Source: Megaustenia siamemsis (lineage: Eukaryota > Mollusca > Gastropoda > Stylommatophora > Ariophantidae). Taken from it: a DNA stretch of 64,000 nt. Of this stretch, positions 30,446 to 42,981 are shown one piece after another. The position numbers and the translations under genes are program-made. The number at the start of each line of letters is the position of its first letter. The first letter of the stretch is position 1. Under the pieces are notes generated by a model, which was not told the origin of the DNA, searched no databases, and was given only the letters and a program-made list of their open reading frames with translations. The DNA lies in contig JAVIAB010000092.1 of the NCBI GenBank assembly GCA_032433765.1, positions 104,693,779 through 104,757,778 of the forward strand. Direction: 5' to 3'.

Positions 30446-31149
30446 TATATATGAAAATACAGTTTTATTGTCGGATTATACATCGAAAATATTCTCCTAC
30501 AAATATTTTCAGTTGAGAATTCTATCATATCACGTTGTAAACCACGAAACAACGCAATTACGCCCATTTTACGCCCTTTTAATGGTAAACGATGAAGAGA
30601 AGTAGTTGGCGGACAAAAGTAGAAATAAATGATTACAGAATTATTCTCTTCTAGTTGCAGTTATATTTGTCTATCAGATCTGTTCAACGGCTTGCAGCCT
30701 GAAGCCGATTCTGGACTCTGATATTAATTTTATTAACACATTATTTTTTTATGAGAAAGTGCTGGTTCAAAAATCAAGCTGCAAGCTAATTTAATCTAAA
30801 ATAATGTTTTTGGACTTGTTCTTTTTCACTAAACTTATTTTTCCCCTGAATTGCGCCCCTTCGCAAATCCTGTTATGACATTGAACAATATTACGAATGT
30901 TTGTGAACATGCTATCTATAATTTATGAAGTAAAAAAAAACACTTTGCAAACAATAAAATTCGGGTGTGTATAATGTAAAAATCCTTGACAAAATTACAC
31001 TTTAAAACGCTGTAAAATGTTTAACCTGTTCATACTGAAACATGATGATGGTCCCAATGAAATGAAGTTATCGATAACTTTTAAACTATGAAATTGATAT
31101 TTAAATTGTTAAAGCTTCCATCTGTTTGTGCCAGTATTACTCTTTAACA
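30446..31149. other. AT-rich spacer
   Basis: No supported feature. Confidence 0.35.
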
Positions 31150-32480
31150 CTCGAAGATGTACTAAAATCTGTCTTTGTAGCCATTCCAAAGAAGTCAGGT
31201 GTCACTGATTGCGGAGACCATCGCACTGTTAGTCTGATGAGCCATGACCAAAATATTACTAAGAATCATCATTAGACGTGTAATGAACAAAATAAAACCA
31301 GAAGTGAGGAACAAAGTGCATTTGTGGAAATAAAAAAGGGCACCAGTAATGAAATATACACCCTGAGAACATTGATAGAAATAGCTATAGAGGTAAAGAA
31401 AGATCTATAGATGTGCTTTTTATACTTAACAAAAACATTTGACAAAGTAAAGCATGTGGAAATAATTAATATATTGTAAAAATTAAAAAAATTGATGGTC
31501 GGGATCTGAGAATCATAAAAAACATATATTGGAAACAAACAGCAGCCATAAGAATTAGAATTCAAACAGGACAGTTCCAATATATTTAAAAAAAGGAGTC
31601 AGACATGTCTTGGGTTCTGTCGCCAGATTTGTTTTCACTTTACAGCAAAAATATGAGATTAATAGTAGACAACAAAAAAACTGAAGTCAATAGTTACAAC
31701 ATAAGCAGTTCGCCACATGCGGATGACACAGTCTTAATAGCTGAAACGGAGAATGAACTACAAGAAATGATAGACATTATAGGAAAAGAAAGCAATAAGT
31801 AAAAGAAAGGTCTCAGAATGGTATGAAAACAGAAATAATGATTACACCGAAGAAACAACCATCAACACCATGTAACATACAGATAAACGGAACAAATATG
31901 AAACACGTGCAAAGCGTCAAATACTTGGACACAATAATATCAGACGGAAGGTGCATCACAGAAATAAAAAACAGAATAGCTCAGGCCAAAATAGCATTTT
32001 ATCTACATAAACATGTCTATGTTTTATCATTCATCTTATGCAACAGGTCTATGTTAATATAAGTGAGAATGAGAGTTGATCGGTGATGTATAGTGCCTGT
32101 TGTGACCTATGGAAGTGATCCCATTGTACGGTAGACAAACAAATGAAAAGACGATTAGAGGTCACAGAGATGGAATTTCTCAGAAGAGTGTTAAAGTTTC
32201 TGGACAGCTAAACAGAATAAACGAGGACATTATTCAAGAGGGCAACACAAAAAAGGGAGCTCCTAAAAAATCAGAAAGAGACAATCGACATTTTTGGGGT
32301 GCATCATGAGCAGAGTAAAGTTGGAGTACTTAGTTTAAACTGGCAACATACAGAAAAAGAGAGATCGCGGATTACCAGGAGAGAAAATACTAGATAGTTT
32401 GATATTAAAGCATGGAACAGAGTCAACAACAGAATTGATATGATGCACTACACGAACCGGTATGGCACATAATAATGATT
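31150..32480 (+). mobile_element. LINE-D copy, reverse transcriptase to 3' end, degraded
   Basis: The longest LINE-D copy here. In shifting frames it encodes AIPKKSGVTDCGDHRTVSL, GTSNEIYTLRTLIE, FDKVKHVEII, VLSPDLFSLYSKN, HADDTVLIAETENELQ (Tyr of YADD replaced by His), KTEIMITPKK, VKYLDTIIS and a 3' domain ending near 32470. Frameshifts are spread through the copy. Small open frames at 31605-31802 and 31823-32062 are its remnants. A SINE-1 starts 20 bases downstream. Confidence 0.87.
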
Positions 32481-32500
32481 ACTCTTTCATAATACATTAG

Positions 32501-32760
32501 GGAGCCGCGATAGCTCAGTGGTTAGTGAACTGGACTACAAAGGACAAGGGGTAGGGTTCGATCCAAACCGACGGCTTCCGGGTTCACCCAGCCTTAAATG
32601 GGTACGGGATTTTTTTCTGGGAAAGTGAAGCAGCACGGACGTAATACCGACCACATTACCCCAAAAATCATGCGCTGAAGGTCTGTAAAATATAGGGTCA
32701 CTAACACCATATTTCCCTATACGCCACTTGGCGTGACGGGGATACTTTACTTTTTTTACT
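32501..32760 (+). mobile_element. SINE-1 copy
   Basis: Full-length plus-strand copy with TAGCTCAGTGG and GGGTTCGATCC boxes, the ACGCCACTTGGCGT stem-loop and the TACTTTACTTTTT tail. Flanks TTCATAATACATT and TCCATAATATATT (11 of 13 equal) look like an old target-site duplication. Confidence 0.93.
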
Positions 32761-32964
32761 TCCATAATATATTGCACGTTCAAATTTAAGTTAAGAAATG
32801 GACTGTCCTGCCCGTTTGCAAGTTTACACACTAGCTCATACCATCTAACAATGATACATTGTTCGTTTATAAATTCGTAATATCTCTTTTTAAACCTGTA
32901 TTTTATGGAAATAGCGTAAACAATTGTTTGAAATATGAACAGTTATATGGACAAATTACCTACA

Positions 32965-33660
32965 ATCATCATAATGTGCCATACGGGTTGGAGTAGACGA
33001 TCATGTCCCTCCACAATCTTCTATCTACAGTGCATCGTATCAGTTCTGTTGTTGACTTTTTTCCATGCCATGACACCAAGCTATCCAGTATTTTCTCTCT
33101 TTGTCGTCCGCGATATCTCTTTCCTTCTATTTTCCCTGTTATAAACAAGTATTCGACCTTTCCTCTTCTCATGATGTGCCCTAAAAATGCTGATTGTTTC
33201 TTTCTGATTTTTTTTAGGAGCTGCCTTTTTATGTTGGCCTCTTTGAGAATTTCCTCATTGGTCTTTTTAGCTGTCCAGGAAATTTTCAACATTCTTCTGA
33301 GAAATCCCATCTCTGTGGCCTCTAATCGTCCTTACATTTGTTTATCTACTGTCCATGATTCGCTTCCATAGGTCAGAATTGGTTCTATATAGCACGATCA
33401 ACTTTCGTTCTCACTTCTATTGACTTAGATTTGTTGCATAAGATATTTTTTTCATTTTCTGAAATGCTATTTTGGCCTGAGCTTTTCTGCTTTTTATTTC
33501 TGTGGTGCATATTCCATATGCTGTTATTGTTGTGCCTAAGTATTTGAAACGTTGCACTTGTTTCAGATTTGTTCTGTTTATTGTTATGCTGCATGATGGT
33601 GATGATTGTTTCTTCGATATGACCATTACTTCTGTTTTCTTACTACTCAGACTACGTAGT
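32965..33660 (-). mobile_element. LINE-D 3' half
   Basis: Minus-strand copy, the best reference for LINE-D in this window. It codes for KYLGTTITAYG, KSRKAQAKIAFQKM, then the C-terminal region. 5'-truncated near 33655, after the palm. A frameshift separates 33385-33626 from 32969-33310. Confidence 0.88.
32969..33310 (-). pseudogene. LINE-D C-terminal domain
   Basis: 112 open codons: FLRRMLKISWTAKKTNEEIL, the KQSAFLGHIMRRGKVEYL motif, a basic GKRYRGRQREKIL stretch and a C-terminal RRLWRDMIVYSNPYG. This is the region downstream of the reverse transcriptase; its role in LINE-encoded proteins is probably nucleic-acid binding. The palm domain is not in this frame. The segment TNEEIL corresponds to the origin of the 29-bp array at 3268. 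Confidence 0.82.
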
Positions 33661-33732
33661 AACCATACCCTGGACTAGGATAATACAACTAAAGTAGGAC
33701 AAGACAACACGTGATACATAACCTGAAATGAG

Positions 33733-33860
33733 ATAATGCAATAACTATAGCAGAACTAGACAATATTGGACGGATGACAATATATACGAATAAAATAATG
33801 CAATAACTATAGCAGAACTAGACAATGTTGGACCGATGATGACATATAACCTGGAGAAGG
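33733..33860. repeat. 62-bp tandem duplication
   Basis: ATAATGCAATAACTATAGCA with the following AGAACTAGACAAT starts at 33733 and again at 33795. A partial third block follows. Confidence 0.85.
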
Positions 33861-34202
33861 AAAGTATATTTTCTAAAAAAAAAGATCAGGCACAATATTA
33901 GAAACCATGTAAAGAAAAACGGAAAAAAAGATAATGTATTTGGATATTAAATTAAATGGACTTCGCTCCATTCTTATTTGTCTTTCAACGTGGATGAAAG
34001 AGATAGTTTACAGTTTTCAGCTCTTAGATTGATCACTTATCAAAGCCAACCCTCCCCTCCCTTCTTCTGTTTTTTTAGCGCTTGTTTTTTTTAGATGTGT
34101 GTATGTGTGTGTGTCGGTTGTGTTTAGTTATGCCTCTCTTGACATTTGCATTATATCGAGCAGAGTAACAGCATTATTTGATGAAATCATGACACTTTCT
34201 AA
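33861..34202. other. unclassified sequence
   Basis: No supported feature. Confidence 0.35.
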
Positions 34203-34272
34203 ACACACACACACACACACACACACGCACGCACGCACGCACGCACACACGCACACACACACACACCACACA

Positions 34273-34313
<41 letters not shown>
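34203..34313. repeat. (CA)n microsatellite with CGCA interruptions
   Basis: CA repeats with GCACGCAC units inside and two ACCACAC interruptions. Confidence 0.97.
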
Positions 34314-34317
<4 letters not shown>

Positions 34318-35854
34318 CGACAGAGTTCACGGTATCTGTAAAAATACCTCACAGCCGTGATGGTTGCAGCAGCAGTCCATTAAAATATGTGAGGAGAAAC
34401 AACATATTTTATATTCTTCACACATAATCTGATATTCAAAATCAATGATGCCAAACAGTGCAACTCACTATGGTTTCTTCACTTCCAAATGCTGCTTTAC
34501 AGATGTTACATATCAAACTAAACTATAAACAAATATATTTGAGTTCACAATAAAGATGACGAAGGACAATGGAAACAGAGATGTCTGTAATGCAACTTAT
34601 GTCAAGGACCGTAAGAGGGAACACACTGTGTGCTGCCCTACAAGACGCAACCAGCTATGACTGCTTTGTGGACCTGTGGCCATTTAAAGTGACGAAAAAG
34701 AAGCCTAACTTTTTGTTCGTGAAATTTGAATGAATGTCGGGCTTTCAAATATTTCCACAGAAAATCGCAGAAGTAACACCCTCTGGATATTTTTGCAGAA
34801 CATATTGCAGTTAGCATAATTTTCTTTATCCCAAAATAGAATCCAGTGAGTTCCAGATTTTAGAAGATGCTTCTTGGTATTAGTTGCAGGTTATGGGAGA
34901 TACAATTGTTTTAGAGACAAACGATAAATCGCTCCTAAGAATGTGCAAATGTGGTGGTAATCAATATAGATTGCATAGGAATAAAGAACGAGAGTCGCCA
35001 AAATTGAGACAAAAACTATACAAACTGATAACTCAAAGCGTAGGCTGATAACGTGTACAAGTAGAATGATGTGGAGAATTGAGTAAAACTAGAAACGAAT
35101 TATCCTGTAGACTGAGCAGTCCAGAATAAACAGCTCTGCGTAGTTTATTTGGTAGAAACGTGTCATTTGCATGACGCAGCGCTTATATACTTCGGCAAGA
35201 GTGGATAGAAACCATCAGATCTATTGAGAGTTGGTTTCGAAAGTTGTCAACAATGCGCAGCACACGGCGGTCTGATTACTAGAAAGTTCCGGAAGTTTTC
35301 ACTGGTTGGCATACTGAAAACGATGTGACACTCAAGGCCGCCAGATCCAGGTACCACGGAAATTGCAATGATCGCCTGTTTTTGGAATTAGTGAACTCTT
35401 CTATTGGACGTCAATAGACTTAAATCTGATCTTTCGAAATGAGTAACATTTGTTTTTTTTTTAAGTTACGAAAGATTCGAATGGCAAAAAACGTTGTTTC
35501 AAAATCTTGAATCCTTTTTTTTTCTTCAAGATTTTCGGGATTTTCGAATGCCTCATTCCTAATGTATACATTTATTTGGATATATAGTTTCATTTATTTA
35601 TTTTGTGTTTGTAAATCTAACAACATATATTGCACAGCATATAGCGTCATAACGAGTACACACATCTGTTAGAGTTCTTAATGTGAAACAAATAACAGAG
35701 AGTGCAACACATTTATTGTTTAAAATATGACGTTTAAACTGTTAGTTTAAAAAGTTGACATGCATTCATTTGGCAAAAATTGATTGTAAATTCATTGGAA
35801 ATTTAACATGGAACGAAACACTTCTTGAAACATTTAAAATGATTAAAGATTAAA
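34314..35854. other. unclassified 1.5-kb stretch
   Basis: No long frame, tandem array or family match that I can see on either strand. Confidence 0.35.
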
Positions 35855-36030
35855 AGGTATCCCATGATAAATGTTAATAAAGAAAAGGTATCCGGGGATA
35901 TGTTAATGATGAAAAGGTATCCCAGGAAATATGGTAATGGTGAAAATGTATCCCATGATATATGTTAATGAAGAAAAGGTATCCAAGGATAAATATTAAT
36001 GATGAAAAGGTATTCCAGGATATATGTTAA
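35855..36030. repeat. ~30-bp degenerate minisatellite, 6 units
   Basis: Repeated GAAAAGGTATCCCAGGATAT plus ATGTTAATGAT with one- to two-base changes in each unit. Confidence 0.85.
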
Positions 36031-36302
36031 CGATCTATGAGAGTGATGTATTAAACTAGACACAGTATATGGAGATGAGGTGCACGGTACATTTTATTAC
36101 TGCCACTTATCTTACCCAACTAAATATCCTAATACTGAAGAACGTCAAGTTGCTTATTGAACCCATCTAACTATCACCAAATCTGCCACTATCTGACATA
36201 CAGTTTTTAACGATCAGCTTATGCAATACAATTGCATCTCGTCTACAGTTAATAGAGGTTCTTAGCACTTTAATGGTTAACTTATAACAAACCACGCTTA
36301 GA

Positions 36303-36535
36303 CAAGGTAAAGAGCCCCGTCAAGCCAGATGGTGTATAGGGAATGTGGTGTTAGTGACCATAATGTTTACATACTTGCGGCACAAGATTTTTGGGGTAAT
36401 GGGGTAGGTATTACGCTCATGCTGCTTTACTTTCCCAGAAAAAAATCCGGTACATATTTAAGGCTGGGTGAACCCAGAGCCGTCTCTTGCCCTTTGTAGT
36501 CCAGTTCATTAACCACTGAGCTATCGCGGCTCCCA
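36303..36535 (-). mobile_element. SINE-1 copy with B-box deletion
   Basis: Minus-strand copy. A deletion in the head joins GAGCCGTC to TCTTGCCC and removes the B box, so this copy could not be transcribed by polymerase III. Flanked by CCACGCTTA and CCACGCTCA, a likely target-site duplication. Confidence 0.87.
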
Positions 36536-37984
36536 CGCTCATACAACTTATAACAAAAAGTAACACTTATACTGGTGTCTTTCATTGATTTATTAGTATC
36601 ACATAACAAGCACATGTATAGTCGTAACACGAACAAGCCGATAATCGAGATTGATCTTAAGAAACCGACATAATTAAATAACAAATAAAAAGCTATGCAA
36701 CTCCTTTACAGCTCCAAGAAACAACATACACTTCAATATGTCTGTCAGGTACCTGACGAAATGGAGTCATAAGAAAACAGAATCACGTCTGAGACTTAAC
36801 TCCACAAGTCTTGAGTGAAAAAGTAAGGAAGAAAATATATCTCGGCACAAATAAATCTATGACCTTGTCTTTACATGATGTGGGTAAGATTTGCCTGACA
36901 AAGATGTGTCCTCAAAACTTGACCAGCCTACTACGAAATGTATATCAAATCAATCACTTCTTTGCGATTATTAGTGAAACGACGTATGATGAAATGAAAT
37001 AATTGTATACTTACATTGAATCGACTGGTCATACTACATCAAGACAGGAGCAAGAAATAGAGCTTCATAAAAACTCATGCAATTATACATTAGGTGTCAT
37101 GGTTTCTGAATGTATAATGTAATAACCTATTAGAATAAGTAGTTTCACTGAGATAGAATACAGGAAGTAAGGAAAGAGGATGGATAGATGAATGAATGAA
37201 ATTGTAGGGGGTTGGATGAATATTGAATGGAGGACGGAAAAGTAAAGGAACGTAACGATGAATGGTAGCATTGTTTTATCGTTTGATTTATGTGCCACTT
37301 ATCCAGTAAAATATTCAAAATGTTAGATCATCGTGTGATGTAGTCGAACATTCTGCAGAAATAAAATATAAAAGAACATATAGTAAGGAATTGTAGAAGA
37401 AACTGGTACCAATTGGACAGAGTTCAAGAAGACGGTCCAGTTTGATAAAGTGTGAAGGGTGATAGCTACATAAAATGTTTATTACTTAATGTTGCTGAAT
37501 TCACTTCACAGAACAATGTCAAACTCATAGGTTGACTGTTACCGCTAGAGAATACGTTTGCTCAATGATAGAATGATTTCGCAGCAACAGTATGAACACA
37601 TAGTTGCACAGTCAATTTCTATAAATGTTATATTGTGTGTACAATGTTGGTTCCAATAGGTCACTGTATTTGCACAAATCTAGTTTGTCTTGGTAGTTGG
37701 ACTTTCTTGTTTTGTTTTTTTTCATACTTGGGTTTATAATTGATGTGATTTCAGTTCTGAATTCTCACCACAAGCCGTATCACAACTGAACATTGTTGCA
37801 TATATTCACCATTAATTTAATCATTTAAAGGCGGACCTGATGGTAATCTATCAACTTTAACCTTGAACCTGGACATTAACCATAGCAATATTCAATTCTT
37901 GGAGTTTCTCCATTTCTAACGAAGATTGCACAAGAAAAATGCACTCATCGTAATACATGAATATTTGACCCACCTAATAACAAT
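36536..37984. other. unclassified 1.4-kb stretch
   Basis: Short open frames only, none protein-like. No repeat match. Confidence 0.35.
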
Positions 37985-38215
37985 TGAGAGTTCGGTAGCA
38001 CTGTGTTTAGTGCACTCACCTACTGAACTGATGGTTTGGGGTTCAAATGCCAGATGCGGTAATAATGTTTTCAGACCTTAAAGACTGTCCATGTCCACCC
38101 GGTCTCATTAACTGGGTATAATGGCATTTTGTAGGGAGGAACGGCACAGAAAATGGGAATTGGCCACCCCATATGAAGAAGTTTAGTTCAGTACAAGAAG
38201 TCACTAACTTCAAAT
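37985..38215 (+). mobile_element. possible tRNA-derived SINE (SINE-5)
   Basis: The start has TTCGGTAGCACTG (A-box-like) and GGGTTCAAATGCC (B box) ~50 bases apart. A body with TCCACCCGGTCTCATTAACTGG and GCCACCCCATATGAAG follows. Only one copy in the window. Confidence 0.45.
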
Positions 38216-38969
38216 GACTACATTGGATATTATTCCATACTTTGCAGCTTACATTATGATAAGTTGTTATTTAATATATGGTTGTGTATCAAATGACAAA
38301 GATTAGCAACATTACTAAATATGTTTAATGAAAGTGATATCAATGTAAAGAGATAAATCCCCACATTATTTACTTGCTTTAAATAGCATAAATGAAATGG
38401 ATAACTCTAACCTAGAACGCATCATGTAAGAGCAATATTAAAAATTGGTTTGATTAATGAAAATCCTGAGAAAATGTAAGACAATTGCATTATATCGTTG
38501 TATGTTTTATGTTTTAGAAATAATGAAATATGAATTCATTATAGTGATGGTTTTTTTCCTTTATTATAGATAATAACATGTCATGATTATGTTCCATCTG
38601 CTTTCTATATATAATTAATAACAACTGCTCTTTGAAGACGGTGATAACTGCAAGTTCAGACATGTTGACATTACATCTTCGGGGTCTGTGTGGAGATGAG
38701 TACAGTCTGATTTATAGTCTTAAATCATAACCACATGTGATGTACGTGTCGGCAGATTTGGACTAGTCAAATTAGATAAATCTATTGTTACTGGCAACAC
38801 TTCTTGTTCAATGCTCTATCTTTTGTTGGCTGTGTCACATAGGATGTCACTGCGACTTGTGAATATAGTAACGCTTGTACTTTCTGTATTGTGTCATTAC
38901 AGCTTCTCTTTGAAGTAGATTTTTAGTGAAACAGAAGAGTTAATGGAGAATTATTATTACATATCATCC
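38216..38969. other. unclassified sequence
   Basis: No supported feature. Confidence 0.35.
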
Positions 38970-39070
38970 TTCCATCTTTCCCTGTCCAACTCCTCTTCTA
39001 TATATATTTCTAGTTCCTGTCTCTCAATTTCTCTCTTTCGACTCTTTCTCCCTTTCTGTTTAATTATTCC

Positions 39071-39105
<35 letters not shown>

Positions 39106-39290
39106 CATTTCTCTTTCCCCTCATTCATTCCCAGTCTCACACTCTTACTTTCCACTCTCTCTCAACCTCTCTTCGTCTCCCTCCATTTTTCTTCCTTTTT
39201 CTCCTTTCTCATCCCTCCGCTCTTCCACCATTTGTCTTTTTCAATTTCAATCCTCCCACCTCCTCTCTCTTTCTCCCTCTTTCCCAATAA
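38970..39290. repeat. CT-rich low-complexity tract
   Basis: Polypyrimidine stretch with a (CT)n core at about 39071-39108. The 115-codon frame over it is a by-product. Confidence 0.88.
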
Positions 39291-39679
39291 CCCACAAATT
39301 GTCCAGTTGTGTTGTGCTAATTGCTCCTTTGTCGAATTCGTTGTTTTTGTTTAGATTTCCTTGTCATATACGCATTACTGAGCTATTCGACAAACATCCT
39401 CATTGCACAAATGGCAATTTCATAAGTGCTCCTATCCCCTCCTCAAAATGCCCCCCCCCCCCAACGTTTAGCGACGGACAACCCTATTTCTTTCTCAGTT
39501 TATTAGTGGTTTCTCCTTAATTTTTTTAAAAATATTTTTTGGCCTTCTGTTTGGCGCATTTGTCTGGCAACACCGCTTTGGACGTGATGTTCTTGCAATC
39601 AGTTCACGGTTATTGATTCTAATTTCGACTTTTAAATATTTGGGAATAGCATTTTATAAAATCCGCACTTTTAATCAAC
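39291..39679. other. unclassified sequence with poly-C
   Basis: A run of about 13 C lies near 39450. Nothing else recognised. Confidence 0.35.
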
Positions 39680-40149
39680 AAGTTAGCAATGTCATTCAAA
39701 ATGCGAGGAGAGATGTCGGCGCGATCACGATCATGGTCAGGGAGAACGTCCAACGATGATCACTATTCTTTTTTTTATGAGGGGTTTGTTGCTATCAGTG
39801 TTGGATTATGGTTTGAGTATGCCCACTATCTCGTCAACGCAGGTCGCACGGTTGGTAAGGGTTCAGAATAAGGACCTACAGGCTGTGTTCGGATGCACCA
39901 GATAGACCTAGCCGTTCAATGTCTTACATACTTGACTTCCCGAGCATTAGAGTGCTACACAGGTCAGCTCAGGTCCTGGCTTATTTGAATGTGGTAAATA
40001 ACAAATGCACCTATGCATTCCGCATCACAGGCAGGCATCTTAGGCATATAAATTATGGATGGCCGAGTCTGAAGAGACCATACCGAGAGTATGTGATCTG
40101 AATGTCGACTGGCAAGGATTGGGTAGAAGTAACAATAGATAAAAAAGAC
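39680..40149 (+). mobile_element. LINE-E fragment: end of reverse transcriptase region
   Basis: In two frames it reads GLLLSVLDYGLSMPTISST, QVARLVRVQNKDLQAVFGCT, then SMSYILDFPSIRVLHRSAQV and AYLNVVNN. This block lies between the reverse transcriptase and the RNase H spacer in I-like LINEs. It precedes, in element order, the segment seen at 11990-12445. Frameshift near 39905. Confidence 0.72.
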
Positions 40150-40480
40150 TAAAGGTAAAGTAAAGTGCGAGACTTAAACCGGCGTCTTAGCACGCGACTT
40201 TACACCCATATGTGCTCGGACGCCTATCCAGAAATGTTCGGAGATTTCTGGATAGTGTTGCTTCAAACATCGAAACTCATGATGCGAGGCGACATTCCTC
40301 ACCTTCCCAGGGTAATACCCTGGTACCCATTTCTGCCAACGGCTGGGTCGACTGTGGGGGTATTTATTTTTCCAACCACGAGTACAATTCACACTGCTCC
40401 CAGCGGGAATCGAACACGGGTTGTCCAAGCGTAATCCAGTTGGGTGGTTTTCCCAACAAGGCACCCCGAGGCCTTCCCCT
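40150..40480 (-). mobile_element. SINE-2 copy
   Basis: Minus-strand full-length copy. The tail GGTAAAGTAAAGTGCGAGAC lies at the left, the tRNA-like head at the right (GGGAATCGAACACGGGTTGT reversed). It directly follows the LINE-E fragment. Confidence 0.88.
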
Positions 40481-41064
40481 CCCCCCTCCCCCCGAAAAAA
40501 AGAGAGACTAACCAAAGTAATCATTCAACTTGGCAGGAAGAGCCGCGAAGAAGCTGACAGAACATAAGAAGATCCCGTTTAGGGAAGACATATACACATG
40601 TTATGACCACATCATCATTCTGAACGAAGGATTGTATATACCGCGGACAGCGCAGAGGTTGAATTTTCTAGCGTACCAACATGGTAGAGTGTTATAGAGC
40701 TGTAATGTTAATTCTTTATATTATCTTTGCACTCTCCTGAAAGCAAATCACATTTATTTTGTTGATCACAACAGGTAATTCAAGACAGACTCTTTTTCAC
40801 TCATTATATAATGATAATGAAGTTTATTGATCTCTAGGCACAATGATTCTACTAGTGGTTGATGCACTTATTTTAAATTAATGTTTATTAATTCGGGACA
40901 CTCTAGAGACTATCGTCGGTGACTATTTGAATGTCCGTAAGTGCATATCTTGCATACAACATTATTAAACTTACATTCATGAGGAATGTGAAACAATTTG
41001 AAATACTCTTAAGCACTTTCACAACACTAAAGTTCATATTTTCATTGCTATACTAACTACTCTC
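40481..41064. other. unclassified sequence
   Basis: No supported feature; a small run of CCCTCCCCCC flanks the SINE. Confidence 0.35.
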
Positions 41065-41515
41065 TATCATCATCATCAAACACCGGGCCTACTGGCGTAG
41101 GTGATCATGTCTCTCCACAACTTTCGATCTCGGCAGCTATTTATCATTTCTGTTGTTGACCTTCTGCCAAGCCATTCTCTTAAGCTGTCTGTTATTTTTT
41201 CTCTTTGCTTCCCTCTATCTCTTCATCCCTCAATTTTTCCAGTTGTTACAATATATTCCAGTTGTTCTCTTCTTTACATGGCCAAAACATAATGATTGTT
41301 TCTTCCTAATATTGGAAATTAGCTCTATTTTTGCGTTGACCTCTTATCTTATGATATAAATGACATTTTTTGTTCCTTCATCTCTAACAAAACCACTCTG
41401 TTCATCGCTAATTTCTGGACTGATTTTGTTTCACACTCTTCGCATTTGATTCTTAGTAATATCTTAGTCATATGACTCATAAGGCTTATTGTGCTGTGAT
41501 CGTTGCATTCAATCG
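41065..41515 (-). mobile_element. LINE-G/D fragment with internal deletion
   Basis: Left part (41065-41345) is the 3' end of LINE-G with the CATCATCATCA tail. The right part (41370-41515) is from the reverse transcriptase finger region (read on the minus strand: ECNDHSTISLMSHMTKILL). Several hundred bases that lie between these regions in other copies are absent. Confidence 0.82.
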
Positions 41516-42671
41516 CAATCTCTATCAACTTGCTTAATAACTTCTCAACTGACTTGAACTACAGCTTGATGATTGTAACTTCCTAAGTAACTGGCTTCAC
41601 TTCCTAATCTTAACTTTCTAACTGTCCTAACTGTTCTAACTCTATCTAACTGCCTTCGGCAGTTCGGCCGAAGCCGGACTAAGCTTACTTAGTCTACATC
41701 TTGTCTTTTCTCATTCCTAACTAATTTAATCCTGACTGTCTCAAACCTATAGTGTTGAAGTTTAAATACTCAGCCACAACTCTTCACCTGAAAATCAGTA
41801 GCCAATAAAACTGTCGCAATTTTGTCGCGAAGTGACAAATTACAACACGGTCAGCCCTCCTCACTCTGTGACCGAGACCTGAACTCCAAAATCTGACCTG
41901 TGTCTCAAATGTCCCCCTATTTTACAATAACATATTATTTTCGTGACTTCTATAACCTATTTTAAATAATGGTTACCTCATGACAATGACCTTTCCTAGT
42001 AGTTGGATGACAACTTATTTATCAGACGGGCCAAAGACATGGGATCAACGCATGCTATATTGTTATTTCCCCAACATGCTGTTGTGGAAATCGTGGAAAT
42101 TTCCATGGACCTAAACTATTATGTGTCGTCCAAAAATTCTGGACATTACCTCCTTCCCACTTTCTGTGTATCCACTACCCCCTATGTGAACTTCTATTTC
42201 TGGCTGGAAAATTTCCATACTTAAATTTATTTCCTAACTACTGCTGGTCGCTACCATTTGTTACTGCTATTATATATTGATAAACTGGTAACAACTAAGT
42301 TACCTGCCTCCATGCTTTCACTAGATTACTGTTACAAGAGAAGTGGCTAGAGAAGCTGACTAATGTAGCATGGTCATTTCCAGCATGAGAGTGGAGACAG
42401 AAGTAGCAGCTATGGCGATAACATGGTTGGTTACACAGAACAAAATCACTCTGTTTCTGTGGTGGAATCATCAAGTTTGCTACGGAAGACTAGACAGTAA
42501 ATCTCATGGCAGAAGTGAACGCACCAATTTGATGGCTCTAAAGTTAGCGCCTTAACCTGTGTGTACTGTTCAGGGCGAGCTGGTGAATATGATAATGAAA
42601 TAGTTGATTAGGTCACGCTACACTCAGTAGCGTGACTGTGGACAAGGAGGACAACGCAGGTTTGTTGTTAC
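41516..42671. other. unclassified sequence
   Basis: CTAACT-rich at 41540-41650, then the paired hairpins listed separately. No open frame of interest. Confidence 0.35.
41648..41694. repeat. two adjacent short hairpins
   Basis: AACTGCC TTC GGCAGTT (41648-41664) and GACTAAG CTTA CTTAGTC (41677-41694) are perfect 7-bp stems with 3- and 4-base loops, with CCGAAG-type complementarity between them. The context is GC-rich against an AT-rich background. Function unknown. Confidence 0.7.
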
Positions 42672-42981
42672 TTAACTCTTTCCGTACGTTTCGCCGCACC
42701 ATGAGCCGTGCCTATTTCGGACGTGTATGTTGCGCCGCATAGTGCGCAACTCTCAATTTGATTAGTATGAACCGTCATCAAACCATATTCTTTTTTACAT
42801 GTCTTGTATCATCTTGGTATTGGTGAAATCTAATTCCTTGTTTAATTATCTAAAAATTAATATATAACATGTTATATGTTAGATAAATAAATATGTAGAT
42901 TGATTCTTAAAATCATGAAAATTTTGTATCTGAAAACTCTTCCGATGCATTGATTAAAAGCTTCCGTACGAAATGAGTTAA
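42672..42981. mobile_element. piggyBac-like MITE with TTAA target duplications
   Basis: TTAA at 42672-42675 and 42978-42981 flanks a 302-bp element. The left end CTCTTTCCGTACG and the inverted right end CTCATTTCGTACG match at 11 of 13 bases. TTAA duplications and CYCTTT-like ends are typical of piggyBac-type transposons. No transposase inside, so it would depend on a partner elsewhere. Confidence 0.75.

Noticed and set aside
32501..32575. tRNA gene
   Set aside because: A and B boxes are present, but the sequence is the head of a ~250-bp SINE repeated many times and has no proper acceptor stem.
34099..34352. frames with runs of H/T or C/V
   Set aside because: They translate the CA microsatellite.
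40165..40524. open frames on both strands
   Set aside because: They cover a SINE-2 copy and show no protein-like pattern.
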